DNA of 64,000 nt, from contig JAGVSM010004545.1 in assembly GCA_022494885.1 (NCBI GenBank), positions 1 through 64,000 of the forward strand, written 5' to 3'. The position numbers and the translations under genes were made by a program. Of this stretch, positions 11,220 through 21,529 are shown one piece after another (the first letter of the stretch is position 1; every line of letters starts with the position of its first letter). The notes under the pieces are model-generated. The model did no database searches and had not been told where the DNA came from. It worked only from the letters and a program-made list of their open reading frames with translations. Source of the DNA: Micrasema longulum. Taxonomy: Eukaryota; Arthropoda; Insecta; Trichoptera; Brachycentridae.

Positions 11220-12575
11220 ATTTATTTATTTTATTTTATTCATTCAAAATTACACTCGTTTACTTATTCATAGACTTGCTAAGGCTTTTAAGGCTGTGCT
11301 CGTGTTAAGCTTTTATAATTTAAAAGAATAAACAATACGTAGTAAAATAAATTAAACTATAATAACATGTGATGCAATAGAATAACAATCCAGAAAAATA
11401 AAGAACAAACAATTAATTATAACATTCCAAAGAAAATAATATAAACAAATAATATAAACAAATAATCATTTAAATATAAATTAAATAAATTTAATTACAT
11501 CCAAATAATTTATATTATTTTAATTTTTAACGCATTTATGTACCAGCAGCATTTTTTTTTTCAAATATTGCATTTTAATATTTTGCTAATAACATAATTT
11601 TATCGGCCATTTTTTTATTTTCTTGTGTAAATAAGATTATGTATACTATCTATGTCTTTCTTTATTTTGATAAAAAAATAAAAATACAACTTTATGCATA
11701 TTTTTTACGATGTTCATACATTACAAAGTTTCAGAGGTGTTTGTTATATATTTACTAATTATTTTCAAAATGATACAAAGTCGAAAAATTTGTAAGATTT
11801 GCGACATTTTTTTTAGTTTCTTCGAAGCAATTCTTAGTCAACCTCGCCCCGTCGTTCGCCTTAGACTACGAGAGCTAATGGCTTCATTTTACACAATTAT
11901 CTCATCTATTAGCGTAGCACGGAGACTAGATTTCTAATTCCAGCGAAGAGACTGCATTAAATAAATTATTATGGCGCACTTTTAAACCTCCTGTTATGGT
12001 CTTTCAAAACTTCATTTCTCCACAAACGTTTCTAATGGGTTTCTAAATACCATTCGAGAAAAAAACTCGATCATTATATATTTAAATATAAAATATTAAG
12101 ATTCCATATCATTAAGCGAATGTACTGTTAAATTTATGTATCGGTGAAAAATAACATGTAAAAATATTTTTTTTATTACAAAATAATGTGTTTATGGACT
12201 TTTTATTTCAAATTAACGATGCTAAAATTCTGTCTTAAAAAAATCTCACTTATTAATTAATGTAAGTTAACGACAGTCAATATCACCCGAATTTGGAGTT
12301 TGTTGCCAAAGCCATTTTTTCGTTGTCCATTTGCTCTACATAGCCATCAGAGCTCCCCGTTATGATTTTTGCCGACAATGCTGATCTTGCATTTTGCACG
12401 GATCTCGAAATATTTAAAAGTATTGTAGATGTATTTTTTACTACATAATTAATTGATATATCGCATTTTGATTGCGTTATGTCTATTTTTATCCTAGTTT
12501 GTTTAAAATTTATACTTTATTACAAAGAAACGGTACCGGAAACTGCTTATTTTCCTTTCTGTGACAAATATTAAT
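11220..12575. other. No recognisable gene
   Basis: Very AT-rich DNA with an imperfect attaaataaattt repeat near 11450-11520. The ORF at 11710-11937 (plus) has no recognisable domain. A slightly GC-richer patch at 11840-11930 and another at 12290-12400 match nothing else in the window. Confidence 0.45.
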
Positions 12576-13084
12576 ATGATGTAATAACTTATATTTACAT
12601 ATAAGTTATTAATTTAAAAAATACTTGGTACACTTTCACTTATTTATTTTGACCAATTAGCGCTTTATCGCCAATTATCTTAAGTGTAGGTACATTTAAA
12701 AATAAGTTGAAATACAATACGCAATATTGCAATGGAACACGTGTTGGCGGTGTACTTTATAAGGATATTCTATGTTATGAAAAATATTTATTGTTTTATT
12801 ACAATGTACAGGGTCTAACTAAGGGGGCTAATAAGGGTGAGTTTTTAAATTCTATCTGCTGATTTATTAAAATTCTATCGCTATTATTTTTTATCGTATT
12901 TATTTCTAAAATTTCCAATCTATCTAACTTTTGACCTTTATGTCCTACATGTAAAATTTTAGTGTTTTTTTCTTTATCAAAAGTTTGTTTAAATTTATTT
13001 AAATGTGATGCATTAAACAAGTGGAAGTGTACCAAGTATTTATTTAATTAATAACTTATACGTAAATATAAGTTATTACATCAT
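12576..13084 (-). mobile_element. Penelope-like element (family B), 3' fragment with terminal palindromes
   Basis: The ends are mutually inverted over about 65 bp (atgatgtaataactt... to ...tacttggtacactt). Each end itself contains a palindrome (aataactta..taagttatt at 12583-12610 and 13050-13077). The minus strand between them encodes HLNKFKQTFDKEKNTKILH, KGQKLDRLEILEIN and LINQQIEFKNSPLLAPL. The KG-KLD-LE-LEI / LN-Q order is the C-terminal part of the PLE GIY-YIG endonuclease. Beyond the stop, a gcgataaagcgctaattggt segment matches the hammerhead-like zone of the 22.7-kb copy. RT and the catalytic GIY-YIG part are missing, so the copy is truncated. Confidence 0.75.
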
Positions 13085-13329
13085 TACAATGGAATTCCAT
13101 CAAGAATTGTCAATAAATAATTTAAATGAAAAAATATTAATATGCCAAAATTGTTTATTTTACTACTAATAACTTAATTTATGACACTCGTGATCATTTG
13201 AATATATTTCTCTGTATTGCAATTGACAATGAATCGACCGAAGTTGATAATAGGTGTAGGTACTTATAGTTTTTAATGTACTTGACTTTTTCTCCAAATC
13301 ATAGTCTTTAAAATATTCCAATATGATAA

Positions 13330-13425
13330 TTTATTTATTTATTAATGCACACGCCCTACGGGCTTTTACATATATAACTAATTACATTCAAGTGCAGCAG
13401 TGAAACATAAGTATGTAAATTTAGT
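13330..13425 (-). repeat. LINE-type 3' tail on the minus strand
   Basis: The minus strand ends gtaaaagcccgtagggcgtg then tgcattaataaataaataaa. The 'gcccgtagggc' hairpin plus (AAAT)n tail is the style of insect LINE 3' ends. A weaker relative lies at about 42001-42035. No coding part is attached. Confidence 0.45.
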
Positions 13426-13537
13426 TCAAATTAAAGATAACATAAGAAAAAATAAACGATACAAAAATAAGTAAAAATAAGGAAATGTACGAACATAGGG
13501 ACATGAGTACATAGAAAATTATTTAATAAATTTACAT

Positions 13538-13662
13538 ATGAAAACATACACACATACATACACATGCATACATACACACACACATATGCATACATACATG
13601 TACAATGTACATATATATATACATACACATACATGCACATACACATACACATACACATACAC
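13538..13662 (+). repeat. (ACATAC)n / (CA)n microsatellite
   Basis: Tandem acatac, acacac and (ta)n units fill the interval. The apparent ORFs on both strands (Thr/His/Tyr on plus, Met/Cys/Tyr/Val on minus) are translations of the repeat. Confidence 0.9.
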
Positions 13663-14119
13663 TGAGTATGTTTTTCATTCTTTATTTCAATTCTTAATTT
13701 TTAATTACTCTTACAAATTTTCTTCATCTTTAATATTATTTCCATTTGTAAATACTCACTACAAACTACAAACTTTGAAATATCTTTTTTTCAATTAAAT
13801 TTTAATTTTTAAACAACTTTCATTTATGTTTTTCTTTTTCCTTCTCTTTTTTATACTTTCATAATTAACCTTACATATAATTGCTTTATAATATGAAAAC
13901 TTCACTGGTCCATTAGAACTAAGTCTAATTGTGTAAAATATTAAACTTTGTAACTGTACTGTATGTTTCCTGAATAAAAAAAAATAAAAATAAAATACAT
14001 ACACATAAGTTTATAAATTATTATAGAGATATATGAGGAAAAAAAATGTAAATAAAGAATAATTTTAAGAACTTTTTTACAAATTAATTTATAACCTTTT
14101 GAATACTTAACCTATATTT

Positions 14120-14490
14120 TTATATAGACCTACGAAATATATCAACTTCACCATACTCGTTACCTAGCCGGTGTAGTCTAGGTATTGGTGAATTGTAATA
14201 ATAATTATGACTGCTAAGAGATTTAAAAAAAAACGTTAGCTGCCGAGTATTTCGAACAGGTACTTTTAAGCTGATAACACTAGTTAATTCCGGGACGTCC
14301 AATACGCCGTTTGCTATTTTATATAAATTTAATAAATCATTGATAATTCTTCTTTTACAAAGAGTTGATATATTTAGTGTACATAATAAATTATCGCAAT
14401 CAATATTTTCAGTGGGTATATTAAGTTTGTAATTGATGAATCTAAGGAATTTACGTTGTACTCTTTCTAACTTAGTATTATATATTCAAT
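14120..14490 (-). pseudogene. Jockey-type LINE RT C-terminus
   Basis: The minus strand reads KLERVQRKFLRFINYKLN, NLLCTLNISTLCKRRIIND, then LLNLYKIANGVLDVPEL, followed by VRNTRQLTFFF, YYYNSPIPRLHRLGNEYGE and VDIFRRS. This is the stereotyped C-terminus of Jockey-like pol (E-VQ-KFLR ... R--r-i-dl--lyk ... SP--R---L-N). Only about 120 residues are kept, and the last 60 are in one frame. Confidence 0.8.
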
Positions 14491-14889
14491 ATATTTAAGT
14501 TATTTATTGCAACCTAATTGTTTTTATCCTTTTTCATTTTTATATTTTAATACAATAAACGTAACATTAATATAAATTTACATTTTAAACTCGCGTGGCG
14601 CGCTATAGCGTTGCGTACGTGTTTTTCCCTAATAGAGGTACGTAAATCCTCTCTAGCCATACAAGCTTTCGTATATAGAAAATATTATTTCTCGTCATAA
14701 TAATATTATATATTACTTGAAATTTCACGTTTTCTCGTTACTGTGTCATCAAGTAGTCAGATTTTGTTATATTAATTTAATAAAACTAGTAAAACTATTA
14801 CACAATTAAAAAACATAAGATGGCTCCGTTATTCTGATGAGGTTACAACTATTAACTACTTAACATTCGAAGAATTTAGAAAAAATCTT

Positions 14890-15103
14890 TAATAAGGAAA
14901 TTAGGAGGAGATAAGTCCGCCACGTAGTGTTCAGCTCGTTTACCTTCCATTCTTGAGGTCCGGGGTTTGATTTCTGCAGCGTGGACGAAAAAAAAAGATT
15001 TTAAGGTTATTTAAATGACAAAATATCATTGTTCCTGGACTGGCATCTGGATCGTAAGACAGATCACCTGAATAATAAGGATCGATATACGCTGCATTTC
15101 GTT
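14890..15103 (+). repeat. SINE family 1, tRNA-like head and body, cut by a hairpin element
   Basis: gaggtccggggtttgatttc is a B-box-like segment. Downstream cattgttcctggactggcat and gatcgatatacgctgcattt match the bodies of the copies at 20649, 44420, 53911 and (minus) 63212. The match stops exactly where the inverted-repeat element at 15106 begins. Confidence 0.75.
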
Positions 15104-15105
15104 TA

Positions 15106-15335
15106 AAATCTTATGAAAGTAAATTAAAAAAGTTATTTTTATCTTAAGGATCATTATCATTTTTTTTCCGGGTTAATTAATTAATTGATATGATGCTATT
15201 TTAATAAGTTTAAGTATTTTATTTTTAAACTTATTAAAATAGCATTATATCAACTCATTAGTTAACTCGGAATTTTTTTTGATAATTATCCTTAAGATAA
15301 AATAACTTTGTTTAATTTACTTTCATATGATTTTG
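15106..15335. mobile_element. Hairpin MITE with ~110-bp arms
   Basis: 15106-15213 and 15225-15335 are imperfect reverse complements separated by about 11 bases. Matched blocks include gaaagtaaatta, ttatcttaaggat, ttaactaatgagttgat versus ttaattaattgat, and tgctattttaataagttta. Outer ends read aaaatc..atgaaag. Such a near-complete palindrome is typical of a fold-back MITE and would form a long RNA hairpin if transcribed. Confidence 0.8.
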
Positions 15336-15391
15336 AATTATCTATCTCTACCTCTGTTTTGTATAAATACATTGAACTTCTTAATAAAGAT

Positions 15392-15489
15392 ACCAGTCTC
15401 GAAGATGTCGCGAAAGCGATGAAACCGGTCACTGAATATTCCAAATTTGTGGATTAAAGTATCACTCGTCTTTCATTTATATAATAAAT
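15392..15489 (+). repeat. PLE terminal end (family A) with hammerhead-like motif
   Basis: cagtctcgaagatgtcgcga, then aagcgatgaaaccggtcact, then the 3' part ccaaatttgtggattaaagt and tttatataataaa. The 37541-37630 copy shares both halves. gtcgc/gcgat can form stem II, followed by GAAAC and the self-complementary ACCGGT, the minimal stem III of PLE hammerheads. The upstream strand CUGANGA reads cucgaaga here, so the core is not perfect. Confidence 0.65.
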
Positions 15490-15811
15490 TACAATGAACT
15501 TCCATCAAGAATTTAAGAAAACTTAAATGTTAAAGTATGTTTATTTAAACATTTTGTAAAAAGCTCTCATTTTTTGGAGTAATTACTAACCCAGGCTGCT
15601 TAAAAATAAGCATATTTGACTTAACTACTTAAAACTCATCTTCGTATCCTCCTCCATAAATGCTACAAATAAACAAGTCGTGCATTCAAATCATCATGAT
15701 ATAATTTTAATGAATCGTGACCTGTCTACTTGTAGCATTCATGGAGGATTTTACAATATGATGACGCTTTTGAAATTACCTAGTTACCATACGATTTTAT
15801 ACTAAACTAGC

Positions 15812-16480
15812 GGACCCGACAGACTTTATCCTGTCCGAACCTCAGCTTGCCTGCTATTCCCTTGGAAAAAGACTTTTCAATGATAAGTTACTAGGTCCTT
15901 GTTTGTGATCAAATTCCAAAATTAAAAATTGTTAATATTCAATTATATAATTGAGGAAGGTACCTAGGTACTTGTTTATAGTTAAATTCCAAAACATAAA
16001 ATAAATATTTTTTCAAATTTTGCATTCATTTTGCAAACGTCAAACTCCGGTCTTCTCACCAACAGAGCGGTGTACTTGAGGTGAGAATACGATTTTTTTA
16101 AATGTATTGAATTGAATATTATTTAAGTATTGCAAAAAATCCAGTAAAAATAAATAAATTGATTGAAATTATAAGGAATTTAAGGAAAAAATTCTGATTG
16201 ATATCCAAAAAAACAAATGCTGTTTGTAAACATTCAAAAACAAACTTTTTTTATACACAAAAAAACAACATCATAAACCATTTGTGCTCCTTACATCTTT
16301 TTTAAAAATAGGATTGAAGATTTCAATATCTACGAACACACAGAGTGCAAAAATTTATATTTCCCTGAAAACCACACGTAAATCAGTTAAGCCATTTAAA
16401 AGGAGTTCGGTGACATCACACGTACAGAGGAACTATATATATATAAAGATAATCATACAGTCACAATTAGCATATTTTTA
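15812..16480 (+). repeat. Unclassified dispersed repeat
   Basis: It starts ctagcggacccgacagactt and ends cacacgtacagagga plus (ta)n aaag. The right 350 bp recur inverted at 5158-5572. The opening words resemble repeat families common in arthropod genomes, but I cannot assign a class. The 65-codon frame at 16284-16481 is incidental. Confidence 0.65.
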
Positions 16481-16632
16481 ATAAACAAGTATGGGCAATT
16501 GCAACACTGGATACTTGCAACTCCGGGTGCCAGGCCTACAAACACTTAATAAAAATAGATAGAAAAACTAAATCCAGGATCTTTCCGCCCAGTTCCGATT
16601 GCCTTCGAAACAATCACTTCCTTTTTTTTTTT

Positions 16633-16813
16633 AAAAAAAAAGAAATATTTGCATTCTTATGATTTACCCAAATATTTAATTTTGAGGGCCATTTTCAATA
16701 AGTTGTAAATAACTCACTATTAGAAAATGGTTATCAAGTTAAGGTAGAGTAGGATTCGAACCACGGACCTTTGGTCCGTGAGTCCGAGACACTAGCCACA
16801 GGACCACAACCCG
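16633..16813 (-). repeat. SINE family 3 (tRNA-headed), copy 1
   Basis: On the minus strand a tRNA-like head (A-box region gactagtgtctcgg-like, B-box ggttcgaatccta, at about 16745-16813) is followed by a body with ctaatagtgagttatttaca and taaatatttgggtaaatcat and a poly-A-rich end. The whole unit recurs at 52884-53079 and, in plus orientation, at 30671-30850. A body-only copy lies at 37905-38040. Confidence 0.8.
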
Positions 16814-17099
16814 ATTCAAACTTATTACGTTTAATGTAAATTAATTTTAATTATCACTGTTAGGTTCAACCAATATTGTTCGGTATTTATAACATTGAAT
16901 TTTATTTCGTTATAGTCAATTAAGTTAAATGTAAAACTCCAAATAAATATGTTAATTAAAATGTTCTATAAAAATTTATATTTAAAGCACTAACTTTGAG
17001 GTTATTTATTTTTAATTATTTTTTTGTGGTCCCGTAAAAGCTGGAGAAGAGTGGCACATTTTAGGCAAAATGCCGAATTGTACAGCATATATATAAAAC

Positions 17100-17470
17100 T
17101 TCTAGTATCTCAACACACATAAGACTGCTCAGGTTGAGATGGGCTGGACACGTACAAAGAATGCCTGATGCGCGAGTAACTAAGAGTCAGACTGGACATC
17201 CAGGGGGTAAAATAAAAATTGGAAGACCCAGACTGAAGTGGGAGGATGACGTGAAAAGAGATGCAGCACCGCTTCTACAAGTTGACAATTGGAAAATAGC
17301 TGCTCAGGACTGGCGGAGTTAGGGGCAAAAGTTGAAGGAGGCCAAGGCCCAATTTTTGTTGTAGAGCTATCGAACAAGAAGAAAATATTTCTGATATTGA
17401 AAATTAAGCATAAGCATACGCAGTTTGTAAAAATTTTCGACACCATGACAGATAATGGCAATTTTATAGT
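17100..17470 (+). pseudogene. RTE-like LINE C-terminal fragment
   Basis: RLRWAGHVQRMPDARVTK is followed by GGKIKIGRPRLKWEDDVK and DNWKIAAQDW. The RWAGHV-RM / GRPR-RW-DDV / NW---A-DR sequence is the invariant C-terminus of RTE-type LINE proteins. The frame breaks at the last Trp-Arg, and the 3' UTR (gttgtagagcta) follows. The 5' side is truncated at about 17090. Confidence 0.85.
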
Positions 17471-17516
17471 TTATTGTTAAATAAAGTGAATTGTTTTTAT
17501 ACCAATGTTTGATTAT

Positions 17517-17999
17517 GTCCAAATGCTTGCAGACTGGCTGGATTTCCTCCCTAGGGAGTTGTTCATATTTAAATTTATTTCAACAGAGAGGGAAAAATTT
17601 TAGAGAAGGGAATATGGAAGTCTAGGCATTTACAGGGCTTATGACCTGTCATTGGCTGGTTTAAGTGGCCACTTTACACACTGTGTAACATTCACCTGTT
17701 TTCAGGCGTTGCCTAGTAGGTGATTTGTTTCAGGGCGTTGCCTAGTAGGTGATTTGGTTCAGCCGGATGAATCTCACCCACGTGATAAAGGTTTCAGCTC
17801 TTTTACTTAACAAAAGTCAACAGATGGAAGAGTTGAGGAAATGTGGATGTTCAAACTTGGGCAGAATGGTGAATGTTACACAGTGTGTAAAGTGGCCACT
17901 TAAACCAGCCAAAGACAGGTCAAAAGCCCTGTAAATGCCTAGACTTCCATATTCCCTTCTCTAAAATTTTTCCCTCTCTGTTGAAATAAATTTAAAAAT
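17517..17999. mobile_element. Fold-back element with 129-bp near-perfect inverted arms
   Basis: Arm 17568-17696 and arm 17868-17996 are reverse complements with only a handful of differences (for example gcttatgacctg versus gcttttgacctg). The 171-bp centre includes a 28/29-bp tandem duplication of gcgttgcctagtaggtgat at 17706-17761. The arm sequence also occurs at 57795-57925, 62515-62875 and, scrambled, at 881-1000, so it is a mobile family. The left outer side has further family sequence (gcttgcagactggctggatt). The ORF at 17749-17934 is incidental. Confidence 0.85.
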
Positions 18000-19140
18000 G
18001 TTTTTTTACCCTTTAAGGCACAAGCTTTTTCTGTATAAAAATATTATCTTTACAGGCTGGCAAAAACTCTTAACTTATTTTAAACTACTAGCTACAGACA
18101 TAATATTATTATCGCTGGAGGGAAATGAACTCGCTAGTAATATTACAATTTCTCGATTCGTTTGCCATCGATCTTCTCTAGCGTATGTAACATATACGTG
18201 AAGGTTAATTCCAATGATACGTCGACTCGCTGATTGATTCTCTCAACTGGAAATTGAGACGCGAATGTAATTAACACGTAACTCTGACATTCGCGGAACA
18301 AGAGACTTGGGGACTCGTTTGACTTCTGCAAACATTTCACTCATTCTATCTACGGCAGATTAATTTATATACTTGTGAGTACGACTTTTCACACTAACGA
18401 TCATTGCTATTTGATACAAAAGAATCCAAATTAAATATTTCAAAAATTGTTTCATTTTTGATTAATTTGTGAGTAAACCATCCATAAACCGATGACACAC
18501 ACGCGCCAAACTATTTCACTAAAAATCTATAACGTTGATCAAAGAAAGCCGCATAGTATTTTCTTTTAACACAATACATTTTTACTGAGTAAGATCAATT
18601 TATTAAAAACATGATGTTTACTTTTACTCACGAAATCAGCGTGGAGTGAGACAAACTATCGCCTATTCAGTTGACTCGCACAGTTTGAATTACACAAAGT
18701 ACTCGTTTTTTTCCACAACTCCACGTGTTAACAACCAAACATGGATATAATGTAGATTTATTTCAGTTGTAGATACTTTTTTTTTCAAGCTGTAATTATT
18801 AACTAAGAGTAGGACTATCTCTGGTGCTATTTACCATTTTAAGAAATACGTTATTATTAATAACCGAATTTTCGTTTTTACAAAACAGACGCAACTTTAT
18901 GCGAAAACTTCTTTTACTCGTATTTGCAAATAGCTGCGAAATTTACCAATTTGTTTTTTTTTTTTACGAAAAAGATGAATCATCCTGAGAGATGATTGTC
19001 TTATAAAAAAGATGATGGGAGATATGAATCATTTCAAATGACCCCGTTTGCCATTCATGGAACAAATAAGAAAATTTGAAAGCAAATCTTAAACGATATG
19101 TTTTGGTAATATTGATGTTTTTTGTTGATATTTCTTGATA
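18000..19140. other. No recognisable feature
   Basis: A moderately GC-richer patch at 18170-18360 and ORFs of 60-67 codons show no domain I know. No similarity to other parts of the window was noticed. Confidence 0.45.
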
Positions 19141-19144
19141 AAAC

Positions 19145-19260
19145 TCAGTCTTGAAGATGCCTACTTAGGCGAAAGCGCTCATTGGTCAAAATAATAAAAA
19201 GTCAAACTAAACCAAGTAGTTTCATTGATAAGTTTATTTATAATTTTATCATAATCATTA
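19145..19260 (+). repeat. PLE-type end (family B/D) with hammerhead-like motif
   Basis: cagtcttgaagatgcctact then taggcgaaagcgctcattgg then tcaaaataataaaaagtcaa. gcc/ggc can form stem II before GAAA, and AGCGCT is a self-complementary stem III. The word 'gcgctnattggtcaaaata' is shared with the family B element at 12.6 kb and 22.7 kb. Confidence 0.6.
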
Positions 19261-19839
19261 GATAAGTTTTGGTATAAAAACGTCACATTTGCTTCTAAAT
19301 AAAAGTGAAATATTGATTTGAATCTAAACACAATACTAAAAACCCCACCTGAAAAAAGTTTTAATAAACTTTCTCTACACATAAGATTAAATACAGCAAA
19401 TGAAGCCTACTTTCATATTTGTTAGTCATTTTGCCCAGTATGACCACCTTAAATCAAAATACGTTGAAAGCTTCTCAAAAATGCCTATCTTCAAAATACT
19501 TCCTCGAAATAAGCTCATTGGTGGGTATACTTACTTTCTTAGCCTAACGTTTCAATAAAAAACAGGAATAAAGATTCCAGTTTTAAGGACGTATTGTGAA
19601 TCACTAAACGCTACTTTTCAACATTTGCTCAAGCAGAGTTATAGAGCATTTGGTGTCCAACTAACAGCGTAGACAAAGAACGCTTCTTAAGTTAATACAG
19701 TGTCATCGTTACAGATAAAATAACGACTCTTAAAAGAGTCTCATTTTGAAATAACAACAATGTTAGCTTTTTAAATTAAATTAATTAATTCATAACAAAA
19801 TTGTAAATTCAATATGGGATTGCCCTGAACTGTTATTTC

Positions 19840-20396
19840 TCATCAACTTCAGGATGCCTGGAAGAATGACTCGACAGGTGCCACCGTTTTGTAGTACCAA
19901 TTCACGGACAGTGTATACTTCTAATGCCGTATTTAACAGACTTAATGAACTCGGCAATAGTTATTCTTACGTATCAGATATGTTTAGTGTAGGGTATTGT
20001 TCCTATAGAACAAACCATTTGAACTTTTTCAAAAGTGGTGAATAGTAATTATATTTATTTATTTATACATTTCATAATATGTTTTTGTTTACTTTGTCCA
20101 GCTTTATGAAACAGTATTTACGATTTTTTTGTTAAATTACTTTAAAATATTTTATTAGTCAATTTGTTTTTTCATTAGTTCTTAAATTGTTTAAACTTTT
20201 TACTAAATATGTCGTATAATTTTTAGGTTAATTTTTTCTAAATAAATCTTGTATAATTTTTAGGTTTTTTTTTTTTTAATCTCGGGTAAAAGGAAATTTA
20301 TGTTTTTTTTTTAATATCAAGCCAATTAGTATTATAAATTTTTGTAAAAGGCAGATTTGCCGTTTATGTTAATAAAATAAATAAAATAAAATAAAA
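19840..20396 (+). pseudogene. Jockey-type LINE C-terminus and 3' UTR (family s)
   Basis: The frame 19854-20045 reads PPFCSTNSRTVYTSNAVFN then RLNELGNSYSYVSD. This follows the 'R....--F-R---L-N' end of Jockey-like proteins. The UTR then has ctaaatatgtcgtataattt, ggtaaaaggaaattt and aaaggcagatttgccgttta, and ends in an (AATAA)n tail. The same UTR recurs at 50515-50735. Confidence 0.7.
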
Positions 20397-20648
20397 TTTC
20401 TGTTTTTTATCTGGAAAAATTCCGTACCTTTAATTATGATTTGTAAATTGCCTCTGCCACTCCAAAAGTTATTATTTTATCTTCGTTTTTTTTTTTAAAA
20501 TTAAATGCTTAAGTTATGGATTTAAATGTTTTTGATTTTTTTTTTCACGGTATACAGTTTTTGTTTATTAGCACAATTCTTTTGAATTTTATTTTTATGT
20601 ATTTATTTTTATATTTTATATGGGCACATTTTTGTGCTTTGGTAAATT

Positions 20649-21000
20649 CTGTGTCCAGGCAGATGAAAAATACAGTTCCGAGTGTGAAACAGAACCGGAA
20701 CCCTGGACCAGTGTTTTTTCTATAGCTGGTCTCAGGAAAAAAATAGGAATAAAAACCGAGTGAAGATAAGCCCGCATCGTTGTATTAATAGTGTTTGACG
20801 CATTTGCTGCCATTTTGAGGTCCTGAAATATTGATTGAAGGTTTTTTAAGCTGTAACAGCCCATTGTTTCTGGACTGGCACCTGAAGTGAAAGAATGATC
20901 ACCTTAAATTTATGTACAAGATGATCAAACTACACTGTATTTGGTTTGACAATGCAGTGCCCTTTGCACCATTAGGTGTGTAAAAGGGGATAATGATGAC
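20649..21000 (+). repeat. SINE family 1, nearly full-length copy
   Basis: The head (gtgtccaggcagatgaaaaa, gtgtgaaacagaaccggaac), eroded tRNA-like middle (ttgaggtcctgaaat) and body (cattgtttctggactggcac, agtgccctttgcaccatt) are all present. It ends aaaaggggataatgatga. That TGATGA-type tail matches the RTE-like LINE tail at 23270-23292, suggesting mobilisation by that LINE. Confidence 0.8.
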
Positions 21001-21529
21001 TGTCAAAGGCGTGAGCGGTACGAATTTTTTTCTCAATATTGTATTTGTATTATGAGAAAAGTTCTTTAGCATCCTCTTTTTTATTCAGGGTTACACGCTG
21101 GCGCTATGAGACTTTTGGATCACGGGGTTTACGAACTTTTATCATTTAATTATTCCGAAAATAAACAGACTCTTAGTTGACTATGATTAATAATGAAACC
21201 TATAGCAATTGTAACGCTTAGTTTATTTTCAAACAAGTTTATTCAACAAACTTATAACAAGGAATTATTAGCGAAATATTAACAATCCGGAACTTTCGAC
21301 AAAACACATTTTTGAAGAGGTCTTTTCATGTCAAAGTTTTCACAATAACATCAATCACAGAATGACAGATTGGTTTTACTTTGATAAGTTCACCATATAA
21401 TAAAACCAATGAACTTGTCCAATGACTAATTTATTAGACAGTTTAGAACATATTGCTTAACCTAAATATTAAAAATTTGATTTCTAAATTTTTTTTCTCC
21501 AATTTATAATAAATACTTATTTTGTTATA

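Noticed and set aside
13431..13798. ORFs on both strands rich in Met/Cys/Tyr/Val or Thr/His/Tyr
   Set aside because: They translate the (ACATAC)n microsatellite at 13538-13662 and are not protein-coding.
16741..16813. tRNA gene on the minus strand
   Set aside because: The tRNA-like part is fused to a body that recurs at 52884, 30671 and 37905, and the acceptor arms do not pair, so it is a SINE head.
17180..17461. 93-codon minus ORF
   Set aside because: Antisense to the RTE-like C-terminus at 17134-17322.
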